Shown here piece after piece: positions 1 through 7,403 of a stretch of DNA of 15,649 bases. Each line of letters starts with the position of its first letter. Position 1 is the stretch's first letter. The position numbers and the translations under genes were made by a program. The notes under the pieces are model-generated. The model saw nothing but the letters and a program-made list of their open reading frames with translations. It did no database searches and was not told where the DNA came from. Source of the DNA: JACCYQ01 sp036675565 (GTDB lineage: Bacteria; Bacteroidota; Bacteroidia; Chitinophagales; Chitinophagaceae); NCBI GenBank assembly GCA_036675565.1, contig JAKFER010000155.1:1-15649 (forward strand), read 5' to 3'.

Positions 1-1798
1 TGCCATCTACCACATTTTTGTCTATCCATGCTGCGGGCCTTCCGATTAAATTAAATATGATCTTCTGCGTGATAAATAAATACAGTTCATCGATATAAAA
101 CTTTTTATCTGTTGCTTTATACAATCCACCGAAAGCATCAGCGATCCTTCCCGGTTTTTCATTTTGATTTTTATATAACCAGGCTGCAAGAAAAATGGCA
201 ATCAATACAAGCGCAACAAGTAAAACAGAAAATACCAGGTCCATATGCGTTTGCATAGGCACACCATCGGGTGTAACCAGGCTGGCAAAAGGAACAAAAC
301 CTGCAGCTATGGAACAAAAAGATAAAATGATCAAAGGCCATTTCATGGAAGCCGTTCCATCCGCATGATTATCATTTGCCGCAATTTTAAGTGGCGTATG
401 AACTTTCCAAAAAATGGAGAAGTATAATCGGAACATATAAAAAGCAGTTAGCGCCGCCGTAAATAATGCAATCACAAATACAACTTTATTCGCATTGAAT
501 GCAGCGAGTAAAATTTCTTCCTTGCTAAAGAAACCGGCAAATGGCGGAACACCTGCAATAGCAAGGCAGGCAATTAAGAAACTGGCATGTGTAACAGGCA
601 TCAGCTTTCTTAGTCCCCCCATATCCTTCATGTCATTACTGTGAATAAAATGTATAACGGCACCGGCACCCAGGAATAATAATGATTTGAAAAAAGCATG
701 GGTGAATAAATGGAACATGGAACCCGTATAACCTAACCCGTTTTCACCACTGTTACCTGAAATGCCGAGTGCAAACATCATAAAACCAATTTGCGACATG
801 GTGCTGAATGCCAGCACTCTTTTTATATCCGTTTGCGTACATGCAATGATGGCTGCAACAAGTGCAGTTATCACTCCGATCCAGGTTACGAAATTTAAAG
901 CAATGGCATCCATCGAAAAAATGGGGAATAACCTGGCAACTAAAAACACACCTGCTACAACCATGGTGGCGGCATGGATCAGAGCAGAAACAGGTGTTGG
1001 TCCTTCCATTGCATCGGGTAACCAGATATGTAAAGGGAACATCGCCGATTTACCCGCACCGCCAATAAATATCAATCCCAATCCCCATGTTAACATCGAA
1101 ACGCCGAGGAAAGATGCGGTAGTAATGCCGATGAATTCAGCTGATTGGGTGGATGTTAATCTTTCGATCAGTAAACCAAAATCCAGTGTGCCACTGTAAA
1201 AGGCCAGGATTAAAATGCCGATCAGGAATCCAAGATCTGCAAAACGGGTAACAATAAACGCTTTTTTAGATGCGGCGACAGCGGATGGTTTTTTATAATA
1301 AAATCCGATTAAAAGAAAAGACGAAATACCTACCAGTTCCCAGAAAATATAGATCTGGAAAATATTAGATGAAAGCACCAGCCCCAGCATGGAAAAAGTA
1401 AACAGGGATAAGAAAGCAAAATAAGTTGCAAACCTTTCTTCTCCTTTCATGTAACCCAAACTGAAAATATGCACCATTAAAGAAATGAAACTAACCACAA
1501 CGATCATCATCACCGAAATAGGATCCAGGACGGCACCCATATCTATCGATACATCAGGAGAAAAATTCAGCCATTGATATTTAAAAGCAATAATTTGCTG
1601 GTAAACACCATTTGCTTTTCCATCAACAAAAAAATATTGGTAAGCTACATATAAAGAAAGTAATGTAGAGGCCAGTAATGATGTGGTGCCAATAATGCCG
1701 GATGATTGATTAAAATATTTTCTGCCAAATAATCCGAGCAATACAAAAGTTGCAAGCGGCAATAATGGGATCAGTGCGATATAAGTTGCGTAGTTCAT
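1..1798 (-). CDS. nuoL: NADH-quinone oxidoreductase subunit L (partial, C-terminus off the left edge)
   Basis: This is the large antiporter-like membrane subunit at the distal end of the complex I membrane arm, one of the ion-translocating subunits. Reading down from the ATG at 1798-1796 (MNYATYIALIPLLPL) gives an open frame of 599 codons with no stop before the edge. Visible family marks are FWELVGISS with the conserved transmembrane glutamate near residue 154, a GKSAMFPLHIWLPDAM segment carrying the conserved lysine, and EGPTPVSALIHAATM on the following helix. The protein is hydrophobic throughout, as expected for a multi-spanning subunit. It starts 17 bp after the nuoK stop, so it belongs to the same transcript. 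The C-terminal lateral helix, if present, is outside the window. The MnhA/MrpA antiporter relatives are excluded by the nuo context. Confidence 0.96.
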   Translation of the reverse strand, partial: MNYATYIALIPLLPLATFVLLGLFGRKYFNQSSGIIGTTSLLASTLLSLYVAYQYFFVDGKANGVYQQIIAFKYQWLNFSPDVSIDMGAVLDPISVMMIVVVSFISLMVHIFSLGYMKGEERFATYFAFLSLFTFSMLGLVLSSNIFQIYIFWELVGISSFLLIGFYYKKPSAVAASKKAFIVTRFADLGFLIGILILAFYSGTLDFGLLIERLTSTQSAEFIGITTASFLGVSMLTWGLGLIFIGGAGKSAMFPLHIWLPDAMEGPTPVSALIHAATMVVAGVFLVARLFPIFSMDAIALNFVTWIGVITALVAAIIACTQTDIKRVLAFSTMSQIGFMMFALGISGNSGENGLGYTGSMFHLFTHAFFKSLLFLGAGAVIHFIHSNDMKDMGGLRKLMPVTHASFLIACLAIAGVPPFAGFFSKEEILLAAFNANKVVFVIALFTAALTAFYMFRLYFSIFWKVHTPLKIAANDNHADGTASMKWPLIILSFCSIAAGFVPFASLVTPDGVPMQTHMDLVFSVLLVALVLIAIFLAAWLYKNQNEKPGRIADAFGGLYKATDKKFYIDELYLFITQKIIFNLIGRPAAWIDKNVVDG

Positions 1799-1815
1799 AA
1801 TTAAACCATGTTATG

Positions 1816-2130
1816 CTAAAATTTCAATTCTGTTGCATCTTCCACATCAATGGATCGGTGACTTCGATATAAATTAATGATGATGGCCATGGCTACGGCA
1901 GCTTCAGCGGCGGCAATGACAATGATAAATATGGTGAAGAATATTCCATCCATTTTACCAGGATATAAATATTTATTAAAGGCCACGAAATTGATGTTCA
2001 CACTATTCAATATCAGTTCGATCGACATCAGCATGGTGATCAGGTTGCGCCTGGTAAACAATCCATACATGCCAATAAAGAACAGGGCCGTACTTACAAA
2101 AAGAATATGGGTTAGTGGTATTTCAGTCAT
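1816..2130 (-). CDS. nuoK: NADH-quinone oxidoreductase subunit K
   Basis: This is a small membrane subunit of complex I (104 residues, usual size about 100) with three predicted transmembrane helices, related to MrpC antiporter subunits. The two membrane glutamates that are essential in the family are visible: E38 in LMSIELILNSVNINF and E76 in IAAAEAAVAMAIII. They form part of the charged axis that couples quinone reduction to ion transfer. Its ATG overlaps the nuoJ stop by four bases (ATGA type), which suggests translational coupling. nuoL follows 17 bp downstream. Start choice is fixed by the overlap and by the normal N-terminus (MTEIPLTHILFVST). Confidence 0.97.
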   Translation of the reverse strand: MTEIPLTHILFVSTALFFIGMYGLFTRRNLITMLMSIELILNSVNINFVAFNKYLYPGKMDGIFFTIFIIVIAAAEAAVAMAIIINLYRSHRSIDVEDATELKF

Positions 2131-2744
2131 TTGGCCTCCTCTGTAATTACAGGTTTTGAAATGGTGGGTATGATTAAAGTTGTGGGACCTTCTGCTTCTT
2201 TTTCAATTGTTATTTTTTCTATTACCGGTGGTTCCTGTTCCGGTGTTTTCATAGCTATAACAATACAACCGATCATGGCAGATAATAATAACATACTGAC
2301 CACTTCAAACGGAAGTATATATCCATATTCGGTGGTGCTTAACATTTGTGTTCCTATTGCATCAACCGAAACATTAAATGGCAATGTACTGGGTGCAGCA
2401 AAATTATATTCAGTGATCAGGTTGTAGGAAAAGCCAAAACCAAACAAGGCTGCAAGCACAGAAAAGATGGTTCGTTTAATGGAAGTCTTCTTCATTTCTA
2501 TACCTGATTGCTGCGTTAGGAAAATGGAGAAGATGATCAATACGACAATGCCACCTACGTAAACAATGATCTGAACGGCCGCGATGAATTCAACATGCAT
2601 CCAAAAATAAAGTGCGGCAATGCCAACTAATGTAAGCAGTAACCAGATGGCTGACCTGAATATCTTCCGGGAAGTTACAGCCAGCATCCCCATTCCTAAT
2701 ATGAATGCGGATATCACATAAAATATTATTGCTGATGCGCCCAT
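2127..2744 (-). CDS. nuoJ: NADH-quinone oxidoreductase subunit J
   Basis: This is a complex I membrane subunit of 205 residues, with about five hydrophobic helices in roughly the first 165 residues. The helix containing AAVQIIVYVGGIVVLIIF matches the conserved NuoJ/ND6 helix-3 region, which includes the family's pi-bulge. After the last helix (LLSAMIGCIVIAM) comes a hydrophilic tail of about 40 residues rich in Pro, Glu, Ile and Thr. The tail makes the protein somewhat longer than the E. coli subunit, and its role is unknown. The start codon shares one base with the nuoI stop (TAATG) and the stop overlaps nuoK by four bases, so nuoI-J-K is a tightly coupled block. Confidence 0.96.
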   Translation of the reverse strand: MGASAIIFYVISAFILGMGMLAVTSRKIFRSAIWLLLTLVGIAALYFWMHVEFIAAVQIIVYVGGIVVLIIFSIFLTQQSGIEMKKTSIKRTIFSVLAALFGFGFSYNLITEYNFAAPSTLPFNVSVDAIGTQMLSTTEYGYILPFEVVSMLLLSAMIGCIVIAMKTPEQEPPVIEKITIEKEAEGPTTLIIPTISKPVITEEAK

Positions 2745-3220
2745 TATTCTACACCCTCCCTGATTTTTGATCCTGGTTTATTTAATTTTTTTGTCAGCAT
2801 GCTGCGATCATAAACGCTGTGTTCAAAATTTTGTCCCATCTTAATGGCATCCGTCGGGCATGCCTCTACACATAAATTACACATGGTGCATAGTTCCAGG
2901 TGATAAACAAAGGTGTCTAATGCTTTTTTCTTTTTCCCTTCGGGTGTAATATCAAATTTGGTAATGATCTTGATGGTTGCATTGGGACAAGCCAGTTCGC
3001 AGGCAGTGCAACCGGTGCAGGCATGCTCATTATTTTCATCATGCGGCATGATCACCTCGCCGCGAAAACGGTCGGCCATTTTTAAGGTGTCACGATTATC
3101 AGGATATTGTTCGGTGATGATTTCTCCTGGCCGCACAAAATAATGCCCGGTGCGTTTCATGCCGATCAACAAAGATTTTACGCCTTTGTAGATGTCGGAT
3201 ATATATTGAGTTAGGAACAT
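2744..3220 (-). CDS. nuoI: NADH-quinone oxidoreductase subunit I (2x[4Fe-4S])
   Basis: This peripheral-arm subunit binds clusters N6a and N6b and passes electrons to N2 in NuoB. It has 158 residues and two complete CxxCxxCxxxCP motifs: C68, C71, C74, C78 and C111, C114, C117, C121. In enzymes lacking NuoEFG, such as the photosynthetic NDH-1 complex, the NuoI homologue is the entry point for electrons from ferredoxin. That makes this subunit the predicted docking site here, which is inference from context. The spacer of 164 bp from nuoH contains an inverted repeat of telomere-like units, whereas the downstream junction to nuoJ is a one-base overlap. The N-terminus (MFLTQYISDIYKGVKSLLIGM) fits the amphipathic membrane-contacting helix of the family. 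Confidence 0.96.
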   Translation of the reverse strand: MFLTQYISDIYKGVKSLLIGMKRTGHYFVRPGEIITEQYPDNRDTLKMADRFRGEVIMPHDENNEHACTGCTACELACPNATIKIITKFDITPEGKKKKALDTFVYHLELCTMCNLCVEACPTDAIKMGQNFEHSVYDRSMLTKKLNKPGSKIREGVE

Positions 3221-3384
3221 GAGTTTCGAGTTTATCAGAGTTTAAGGTTTAGGGTTTAGAGTTTAGTTATTCGTGTTTTTATTTATTACCAATTTATATT
3301 TTTAAGTTTTGAAAAAAGATATTGTTCTTTTTTTAAAATTTAATTTTTAGAACTCTAAACCCTAAACTCTAAACTTTAAACATT
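3221..3384. repeat. nuoH-nuoI spacer with inverted telomere-like repeats
   Basis: This 164-bp non-coding spacer carries a left arm at 3237-3266 and a right arm at 3351-3381. The arms are built of degenerate 7-bp units (GTTTAGG / GTTTAGA on the left, the complement on the right). The inner 17 bases, GTTTAGGGTTTAGAGTT at 3247-3263, pair perfectly with 3351-3367, and the pairing extends to 22 of 24 bases. The arms enclose an 87-bp AT-rich core with no gene. In the nuo transcript this could fold into a long-armed hairpin. Whether it has a function or is a passive intergenic repeat cannot be told from one window. Confidence 0.8.
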
Positions 3385-4461
3385 TTAAAAATGCCACTGA
3401 AATATTGCCATCACAGTTGCCAATAACAAATTGAACATGCTGATCGGCAATAAATATTTCCATTCTAAATTCAATAACTGGTCAACTCTTAATCTTGGGA
3501 AAGTCCACCGGAACCACATGATCACAAAAATTAAAAAGAATGTTTTTCCAAAGAACCAAACCGACGATGGTATATAATCCATGATATGATTAAAGCCCTG
3601 CCAGTTTCCAATATGAAAAGGCATCCAGCCTCCCAGGAACAGCGTTGCGCCAATCGCACACACAATAAATATGTTGATGTATTCTGCTAAAAAGAACAAT
3701 GCGAACTTCATCCCTGAATACTCTGTATGAAAACCTGCGGTTAATTCAGACTCCGCTTCTGCCAAATCAAATGGCGCCCTGTTTGTTTCGGCTGTTGCTG
3801 CAATGATAAAAATGACGAAGGCGATGATGACAGGAATATGTCCTTTGAAAATCCACCATCCATTTTGTTGGGCATTGATGATATCTGAAATCTGCAGGCT
3901 TCCGCTTAAAACTACAATGGTAAGAATGGATAGACCTGCCGACAATTCATAACTAACAATCTGCGCTCCACTGCGCATGGCACCAAGTAATGAATATTTA
4001 TTGTTGCTGGCCCATCCTGCCATTAATATTCCAATAACGGAAAGTGAAGAAATCGCAGTTATATATAATACACCAATATTAATATCCCATATTTGAAATC
4101 CCTCTGCAAATGCTATGGGAGCAAGAATAAGCATCGCAACGATCATGACGATAAATGGCGCCAGGTTGAACAGGAATTTATCGGCACCATCCGGTGTTAA
4201 ACCTTCTTTCATGATCAGCTTTAATGTATCTGCTGTTGTTTGAAACATACCCATGGGACCAACCCTGTTTGGACCCAAACGGAGTTGCATATGCGCAGCC
4301 ACTTTTCTTTCCATTAAAACAAGCACCAGGCCCAATACAGCGAATAATGTAATAGCCAATAGAATAACCATCACGGATTGTATGATCAATACCCAACCGG
4401 GTGAAAAATTTGCATTCAGCCAGTTTTGTATTTCGTTTGTTATGCCTTGAAAACTAAACAT
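3385..4461 (-). CDS. nuoH: NADH-quinone oxidoreductase subunit H
   Basis: This is the membrane subunit that joins the peripheral and membrane arms and helps form the quinone-binding cavity. It has 358 residues and about eight transmembrane helices. Conserved stretches are visible: GPNRVGPMGMFQTTADTLKL in the first loop, then APFDLAEAESELTAGFHTEYSGMKFALFFLAEY, the acidic loop at the quinone chamber, and an FPRLRVDQLL segment near the C-terminus. It lies where nuoEFG would precede it in a complete operon, but here the preceding gene is nuoD, 212 bp away across a repeat-filled spacer. Both flanking spacers hold related inverted repeats, so nuoH is the only nuo gene here bracketed by repeats on both sides. 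Confidence 0.97.
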   Translation of the reverse strand: MFSFQGITNEIQNWLNANFSPGWVLIIQSVMVILLAITLFAVLGLVLVLMERKVAAHMQLRLGPNRVGPMGMFQTTADTLKLIMKEGLTPDGADKFLFNLAPFIVMIVAMLILAPIAFAEGFQIWDINIGVLYITAISSLSVIGILMAGWASNNKYSLLGAMRSGAQIVSYELSAGLSILTIVVLSGSLQISDIINAQQNGWWIFKGHIPVIIAFVIFIIAATAETNRAPFDLAEAESELTAGFHTEYSGMKFALFFLAEYINIFIVCAIGATLFLGGWMPFHIGNWQGFNHIMDYIPSSVWFFGKTFFLIFVIMWFRWTFPRLRVDQLLNLEWKYLLPISMFNLLLATVMAIFQWHF

Positions 4462-4673
4462 GTTTTTGAGTATTGTTTAGGGTTTAGTTTGGTTGTTTAA
4501 TGTTTCGGGTTTCGAGTTTCGAGTTCTGATGTTTGAAGAGTATATGCTTGTTAATAAATTCTATTAATATTTTAATGTCATATTCCAATTTTCAACCTAC
4601 CAGCCGGCAGTTTTCAAATTGCCAAATTCCTAATTCCTAATTCCTAAACTCGAAACTCTAAACCCTAAACTTC
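4462..4673. repeat. nuoD-nuoH spacer with composite inverted repeats; nuoEFG absent
   Basis: This is a 212-bp spacer with no open frame of interest. GTTTAGGGTTTAG at 4475-4487 is the perfect complement of 4658-4670, and GAGTTTCGAGTT at 4514-4525 is the perfect complement of 4647-4658. The right arm therefore matches two left blocks in the same order, with the left copy interrupted by 26 bp. Just inside the right arm lies an array of TTCCTAA units (about 4626-4646), the second repeat type seen elsewhere in the window. I see no protein remnant of nuoE, nuoF or nuoG. The spacer could be a deletion scar, an insertion, or an assembly join at a repeat. Confidence 0.8.
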
Positions 4674-5822
4674 TCACCGATCTATATCCGGTATCACCAA
4701 ATCCAGCGTTCCCATTGTAGCCATTAAATCGCCGATCTTACTGCCTTTTGCCATATGCTCCAATGCTGATAAATTGGAGAATCCCGGCGACCTGAATTTA
4801 ATCCGGTAAGGAGTTGTTCCGCCTTCGCTCACAATATAAACACCGAGTTCTCCCCGTGCTGTTTCAACCCTGGTATAATATTCTCCTTTCGGTAGTTTCA
4901 AAACTGCTTTTGTCTTTGCCTGGAATTCACCTTCGGGAATATTGTCGATCAATTGCTCAATAATTTTCACAGACTCTTTCATTTCCCTGATGCGAACCAT
5001 GTAACGTGAAAAAGAATCACCGGCTGATTCCAGTATCTCATCAAACTGCACCTGCTTATATACTTCGTATGGGAAAATTTTCCGGATATCACAACTTACA
5101 CCGCTGCCCCTGGCAACAGGTCCTGTGCATCCATAGGAGATGGCATCTTCTTTTGAAAGTACACCCACATTTTTCATCCGGTTTTGGAATATGATGTTAC
5201 CTGTAACCAGTTCATCATATTCATCAATCTTCGATTTGAAGAGGGTGATAAAATCTTTTACTTTTTGTTGAAAGGTTGGATGAATATCTGCCATCACACC
5301 ACCGGGCACCATATAATTCATGGTTAAACGTGCTCCACAGGTTTGTTCCATAATATCATTGATGGTTTCTCTTTCCCTGAAGGCATAAAAGAAAGGTGTA
5401 AACGCACCCAGGTCCATGGCCATGGCTCCCCACCATAATTCATGTGATGCAATGCGGGTTAGTTCACTCATGATCACCCGGATGTATTGTGCACGGGATG
5501 GAACTTCAACCTGCAAAGCTTTTTCAACCGTCATGGCACATGCATGATTATTCATGTGAGCAGATAAATAATCCATCCTGCTGGTAACATAAATAAACTG
5601 GCGGTAGCTTAAACTCTCACACATTTTTTCAATGGAACGATGTATATATCCTAAATGTGGTTCTATTTTTTTGATTGTTTCTCCCTGTAACGTGATCACC
5701 AAATGCAATACACCATGCGTGGCCGGATGTTGCGGACCTATATTGATCACCAACTCGCCATTCTCCTCGCTCACCGTGGAGACTTCTGTTGCATTTTTTA
5801 TTATTTGTGTTTCCGTATACAT
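4674..5822 (-). CDS. nuoD: NADH-quinone oxidoreductase subunit D (49 kDa type)
   Basis: This peripheral subunit forms the quinone-reduction pocket with NuoB. It is a relative of the NiFe-hydrogenase large subunit that has lost the metal ligands. It has 382 residues and is not fused to NuoC. GPQHPATHGVLH near residues 29-40 carries the quinone-site histidine (H36 by alignment to the Thermus protein), and TSRMDYLSAH carries the quinone-site tyrosine (Y85). Downstream, SYGCTGPVARGSGVSCDIRK and the C-terminal DLVIPDIDR are also typical. All catalytic-site features look intact, so the complex should still reduce quinone. nuoC lies 45 bp upstream across a spacer containing a 17-bp palindrome. nuoH, not nuoE, follows. 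Confidence 0.97.
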   Translation of the reverse strand: MYTETQIIKNATEVSTVSEENGELVINIGPQHPATHGVLHLVITLQGETIKKIEPHLGYIHRSIEKMCESLSYRQFIYVTSRMDYLSAHMNNHACAMTVEKALQVEVPSRAQYIRVIMSELTRIASHELWWGAMAMDLGAFTPFFYAFRERETINDIMEQTCGARLTMNYMVPGGVMADIHPTFQQKVKDFITLFKSKIDEYDELVTGNIIFQNRMKNVGVLSKEDAISYGCTGPVARGSGVSCDIRKIFPYEVYKQVQFDEILESAGDSFSRYMVRIREMKESVKIIEQLIDNIPEGEFQAKTKAVLKLPKGEYYTRVETARGELGVYIVSEGGTTPYRIKFRSPGFSNLSALEHMAKGSKIGDLMATMGTLDLVIPDIDR

Positions 5823-5842
5823 AATAATTTTCCTTTCATTGC

Positions 5843-5859
5843 ACCCTCACAGTGAGGGT
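5843..5859. repeat. 17-bp palindrome in the nuoC-nuoD spacer
   Basis: ACCCTCACAGTGAGGGT has perfect 8-bp arms around a single central base. It lies wholly inside the 45-bp spacer between the nuoC stop and the nuoD start. On RNA it could form a short GC-rich hairpin once a few central bases open as a loop, and on DNA it could be a dyad binding site. No T-tract follows in the minus-strand direction (the bases after it are gcaatgaaagg), so it is not an evident terminator. Confidence 0.6.
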
Positions 5860-5867
5860 TAGGGTCT

Positions 5868-6320
5868 TTACAGTTTGATCATATTGATCGGATCTTCAAA
5901 ATCTTTGCGTAATGGATATCCTTCAAAATCATCTGTCAGAATTAGTTTTCTTAAGTCCGGGTGGTGGTTAAAATGAACGCCAAATAATTCAAATACTTCT
6001 CTTTCATGAAAATTCGCCGTTTTCCATATATCTGAAACGGTTTCTATTACCGGGTTTGTCCTGTCTGTTTTTGCTTTGATAACGATCGTATGCCTGTGTA
6101 TGGTGGATGACAAATGGTAAACCATTGTCAGATGTGTTTTCCAGTCAATGCAGGTTAAACAAAACAGGTAATCATAACTGTTAGGTGCATTTATTAATTG
6201 CCTGGCCAGGGGTTTCCAGTCTGCCGCATCGATTAAAATATTCAACCATTCACCGGTTTCGTCAAATGTTGCGGAGGGTTGAAATTGGGTTATAAAATTT
6301 TTGATGTCTTCGTTTGTCAT
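5868..6320 (-). CDS. nuoC: NADH-quinone oxidoreductase subunit C (30 kDa type)
   Basis: This is a structural peripheral-arm subunit that packs against NuoD and stabilises the quinone-reducing module. It has 150 residues, at the short end for a stand-alone NuoC. The C-terminal signature is clear: HEREVFELFGVHFNHHPDLR followed by LILTDDFEGYPLRKDF. The start overlaps the nuoB stop by four bases. NuoC and NuoD are separate proteins here, unlike the NuoCD fusion of E. coli. It has no cofactor of its own. Confidence 0.95.
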   Translation of the reverse strand: MTNEDIKNFITQFQPSATFDETGEWLNILIDAADWKPLARQLINAPNSYDYLFCLTCIDWKTHLTMVYHLSSTIHRHTIVIKAKTDRTNPVIETVSDIWKTANFHEREVFELFGVHFNHHPDLRKLILTDDFEGYPLRKDFEDPINMIKL

Positions 6321-6868
6321 GACTGGATTTTTTCTGTGCGGATCTGTTCCCGGGTATAACCGCTTTTTATTTTTTCCTGTAATGCAATCAGCGCATGCAA
6401 TAAAGCTTCGGGTCGGGGAGGGCAGCCGGGAATATAAACATCAACAGGGATAACATGATCCGCACCTTTTACAACGGAATAAGTGTTATAGAAGAATGGA
6501 CCGCCACTGATAGCGCAGGCACCCATGGCTACAACATATTTCGGATCGGCCATCTGGTCGTACAATCTTTTTAATACCGGCGCCATTTTGTTTACGATGG
6601 TTCCGGCAATGATGATCACATCTGCCTGCCTGGGTGTGGCACGGGCCACTTCAAAACCGAAGCGAGAAAAATCATATTTGGCAGATGCCACACTCATCAT
6701 TTCAATACCACAGCAACTGGTGGCAAAAGTGAGGGGCCATAAAGAATTGGAACGTGCCCAGTTAACAATATCCTGGAAGCTGGTTGCAATGATTCCGCCG
6801 CCGGGTGTTGGTATGATTTGTCCCGGAAAATCTTTGTTGGTTTCTCTTATTTCTTCTCTTACATCCAT
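6317..6868 (-). CDS. nuoB: NADH-quinone oxidoreductase subunit B (cluster N2)
   Basis: This subunit carries N2, the last [4Fe-4S] cluster, which donates electrons to quinone. It has 183 residues. The unusual tandem cysteine pair C52-C53 (ATSCCGIEMMS) and the further ligands C118 (GACAISGG) and C149 (IPGCPPRPEA) are all present. The conserved arginine-containing loop (GFEVARATPRQADVIIIAGT) is also intact. It overlaps nuoA upstream by 10 bases and nuoC downstream by 4. Complete N2 ligation argues that this is a working quinone reductase and not a decayed operon. Confidence 0.97.
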   Translation of the reverse strand: MDVREEIRETNKDFPGQIIPTPGGGIIATSFQDIVNWARSNSLWPLTFATSCCGIEMMSVASAKYDFSRFGFEVARATPRQADVIIIAGTIVNKMAPVLKRLYDQMADPKYVVAMGACAISGGPFFYNTYSVVKGADHVIPVDVYIPGCPPRPEALLHALIALQEKIKSGYTREQIRTEKIQS

Positions 6869-7209
6869 TTCAACGCTCCTTTTTTGTGGGCGTATAAAAA
6901 ACCCATGAATAAAATGAAAATGAATATGACAATTTCAACCAACGCAACTAGACCCATCTTTTTTACAACTACCGCCCATGGATACATGAAAATCAGTTCC
7001 ACATCAAAAATGAGAAACAGTAAAGCAAACAGGTAATATCCTACATTGAACTGGTGCCAGGGAGAGGTTTCTGTTGGTATACCACATTCATAGGGCTGGC
7101 CTTTCTGCAGGTTCTTGCTTCCTTTGTTAAAAATTTTGCCGACCAGTATTCCGCCGGCGGAAAAAGCAACGGCCGCAATGGTTAGAACTATTAATGAGAC
7201 AGGACCCAT
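6859..7209 (-). CDS. nuoA: NADH-quinone oxidoreductase subunit A
   Basis: This is the first gene of the nuo operon, encoding a small membrane subunit of 116 residues with three hydrophobic helices. The loop after the first helix contains YECGIPTETSPWHQFNVGYY, with the conserved cysteine and the acidic/aromatic residues that contact NuoD and NuoH at the quinone chamber. LLFLIFDVELIFMYPWAV is the typical second helix with its conserved Asp and Glu. The frame overlaps nuoB by 10 bases. A 194-bp spacer separates it from korB upstream and holds a weak promoter candidate, so nuo may be transcribed both from its own start and by read-through from kor. Confidence 0.95.
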   Translation of the reverse strand: MGPVSLIVLTIAAVAFSAGGILVGKIFNKGSKNLQKGQPYECGIPTETSPWHQFNVGYYLFALLFLIFDVELIFMYPWAVVVKKMGLVALVEIVIFIFILFMGFLYAHKKGALKWM

Positions 7210-7244
7210 AGGGAAATTCTTTTACGTTGGTTTTTAATCCTCTT

Positions 7245-7274
7245 GAAATTTACGACTCTCATACCTTTTTTCAG
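7245..7274 (-). promoter_or_regulatory. possible nuoA promoter (Bacteroidota type)
   Basis: On the minus strand TAAATTTC (7252-7245) matches 7 of 8 positions of the Bacteroidota -7 element TAnnTTTG. A CTG at 7274-7272, 19 bases upstream, stands in for the -33 TTG. The site lies about 36-43 bases before the nuoA start. The match is degenerate and the spacer is AT-rich, so this is only a candidate. The remainder of the 7210-7403 spacer shows no RNA gene or strong terminator. Confidence 0.3.
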
Positions 7275-7403
7275 TTGTTTATTTCTTATTTTTTAATGAA
7301 CACCGTTATATTTTTGACTGGTAGCTTAATATTTTTTAGATATGGATGATAGTCATCATAAAACGTCTATGCAATTATGGCTGAAAGAATTATTTTTAAT
7401 TCA

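Noticed and set aside
762..1199. 145-codon plus-strand frame, and an overlapping 68-codon frame
   Set aside because: Both lie wholly inside nuoL on the opposite strand, whose reading frame shows clear family motifs; these are antisense shadows.
3237..3381. TTTAGGG units as true telomeric DNA or eukaryotic contamination
   Set aside because: The flanking genes are a typical bacterial nuo operon, the repeats are few and degenerate, and they occur in inverted arms inside an operon.
4530..4630. Possible remnant of nuoE or nuoG in the nuoD-nuoH spacer
   Set aside because: The unique core is short and AT-rich, and shows no cysteine motif or other recognisable piece in any frame I read.
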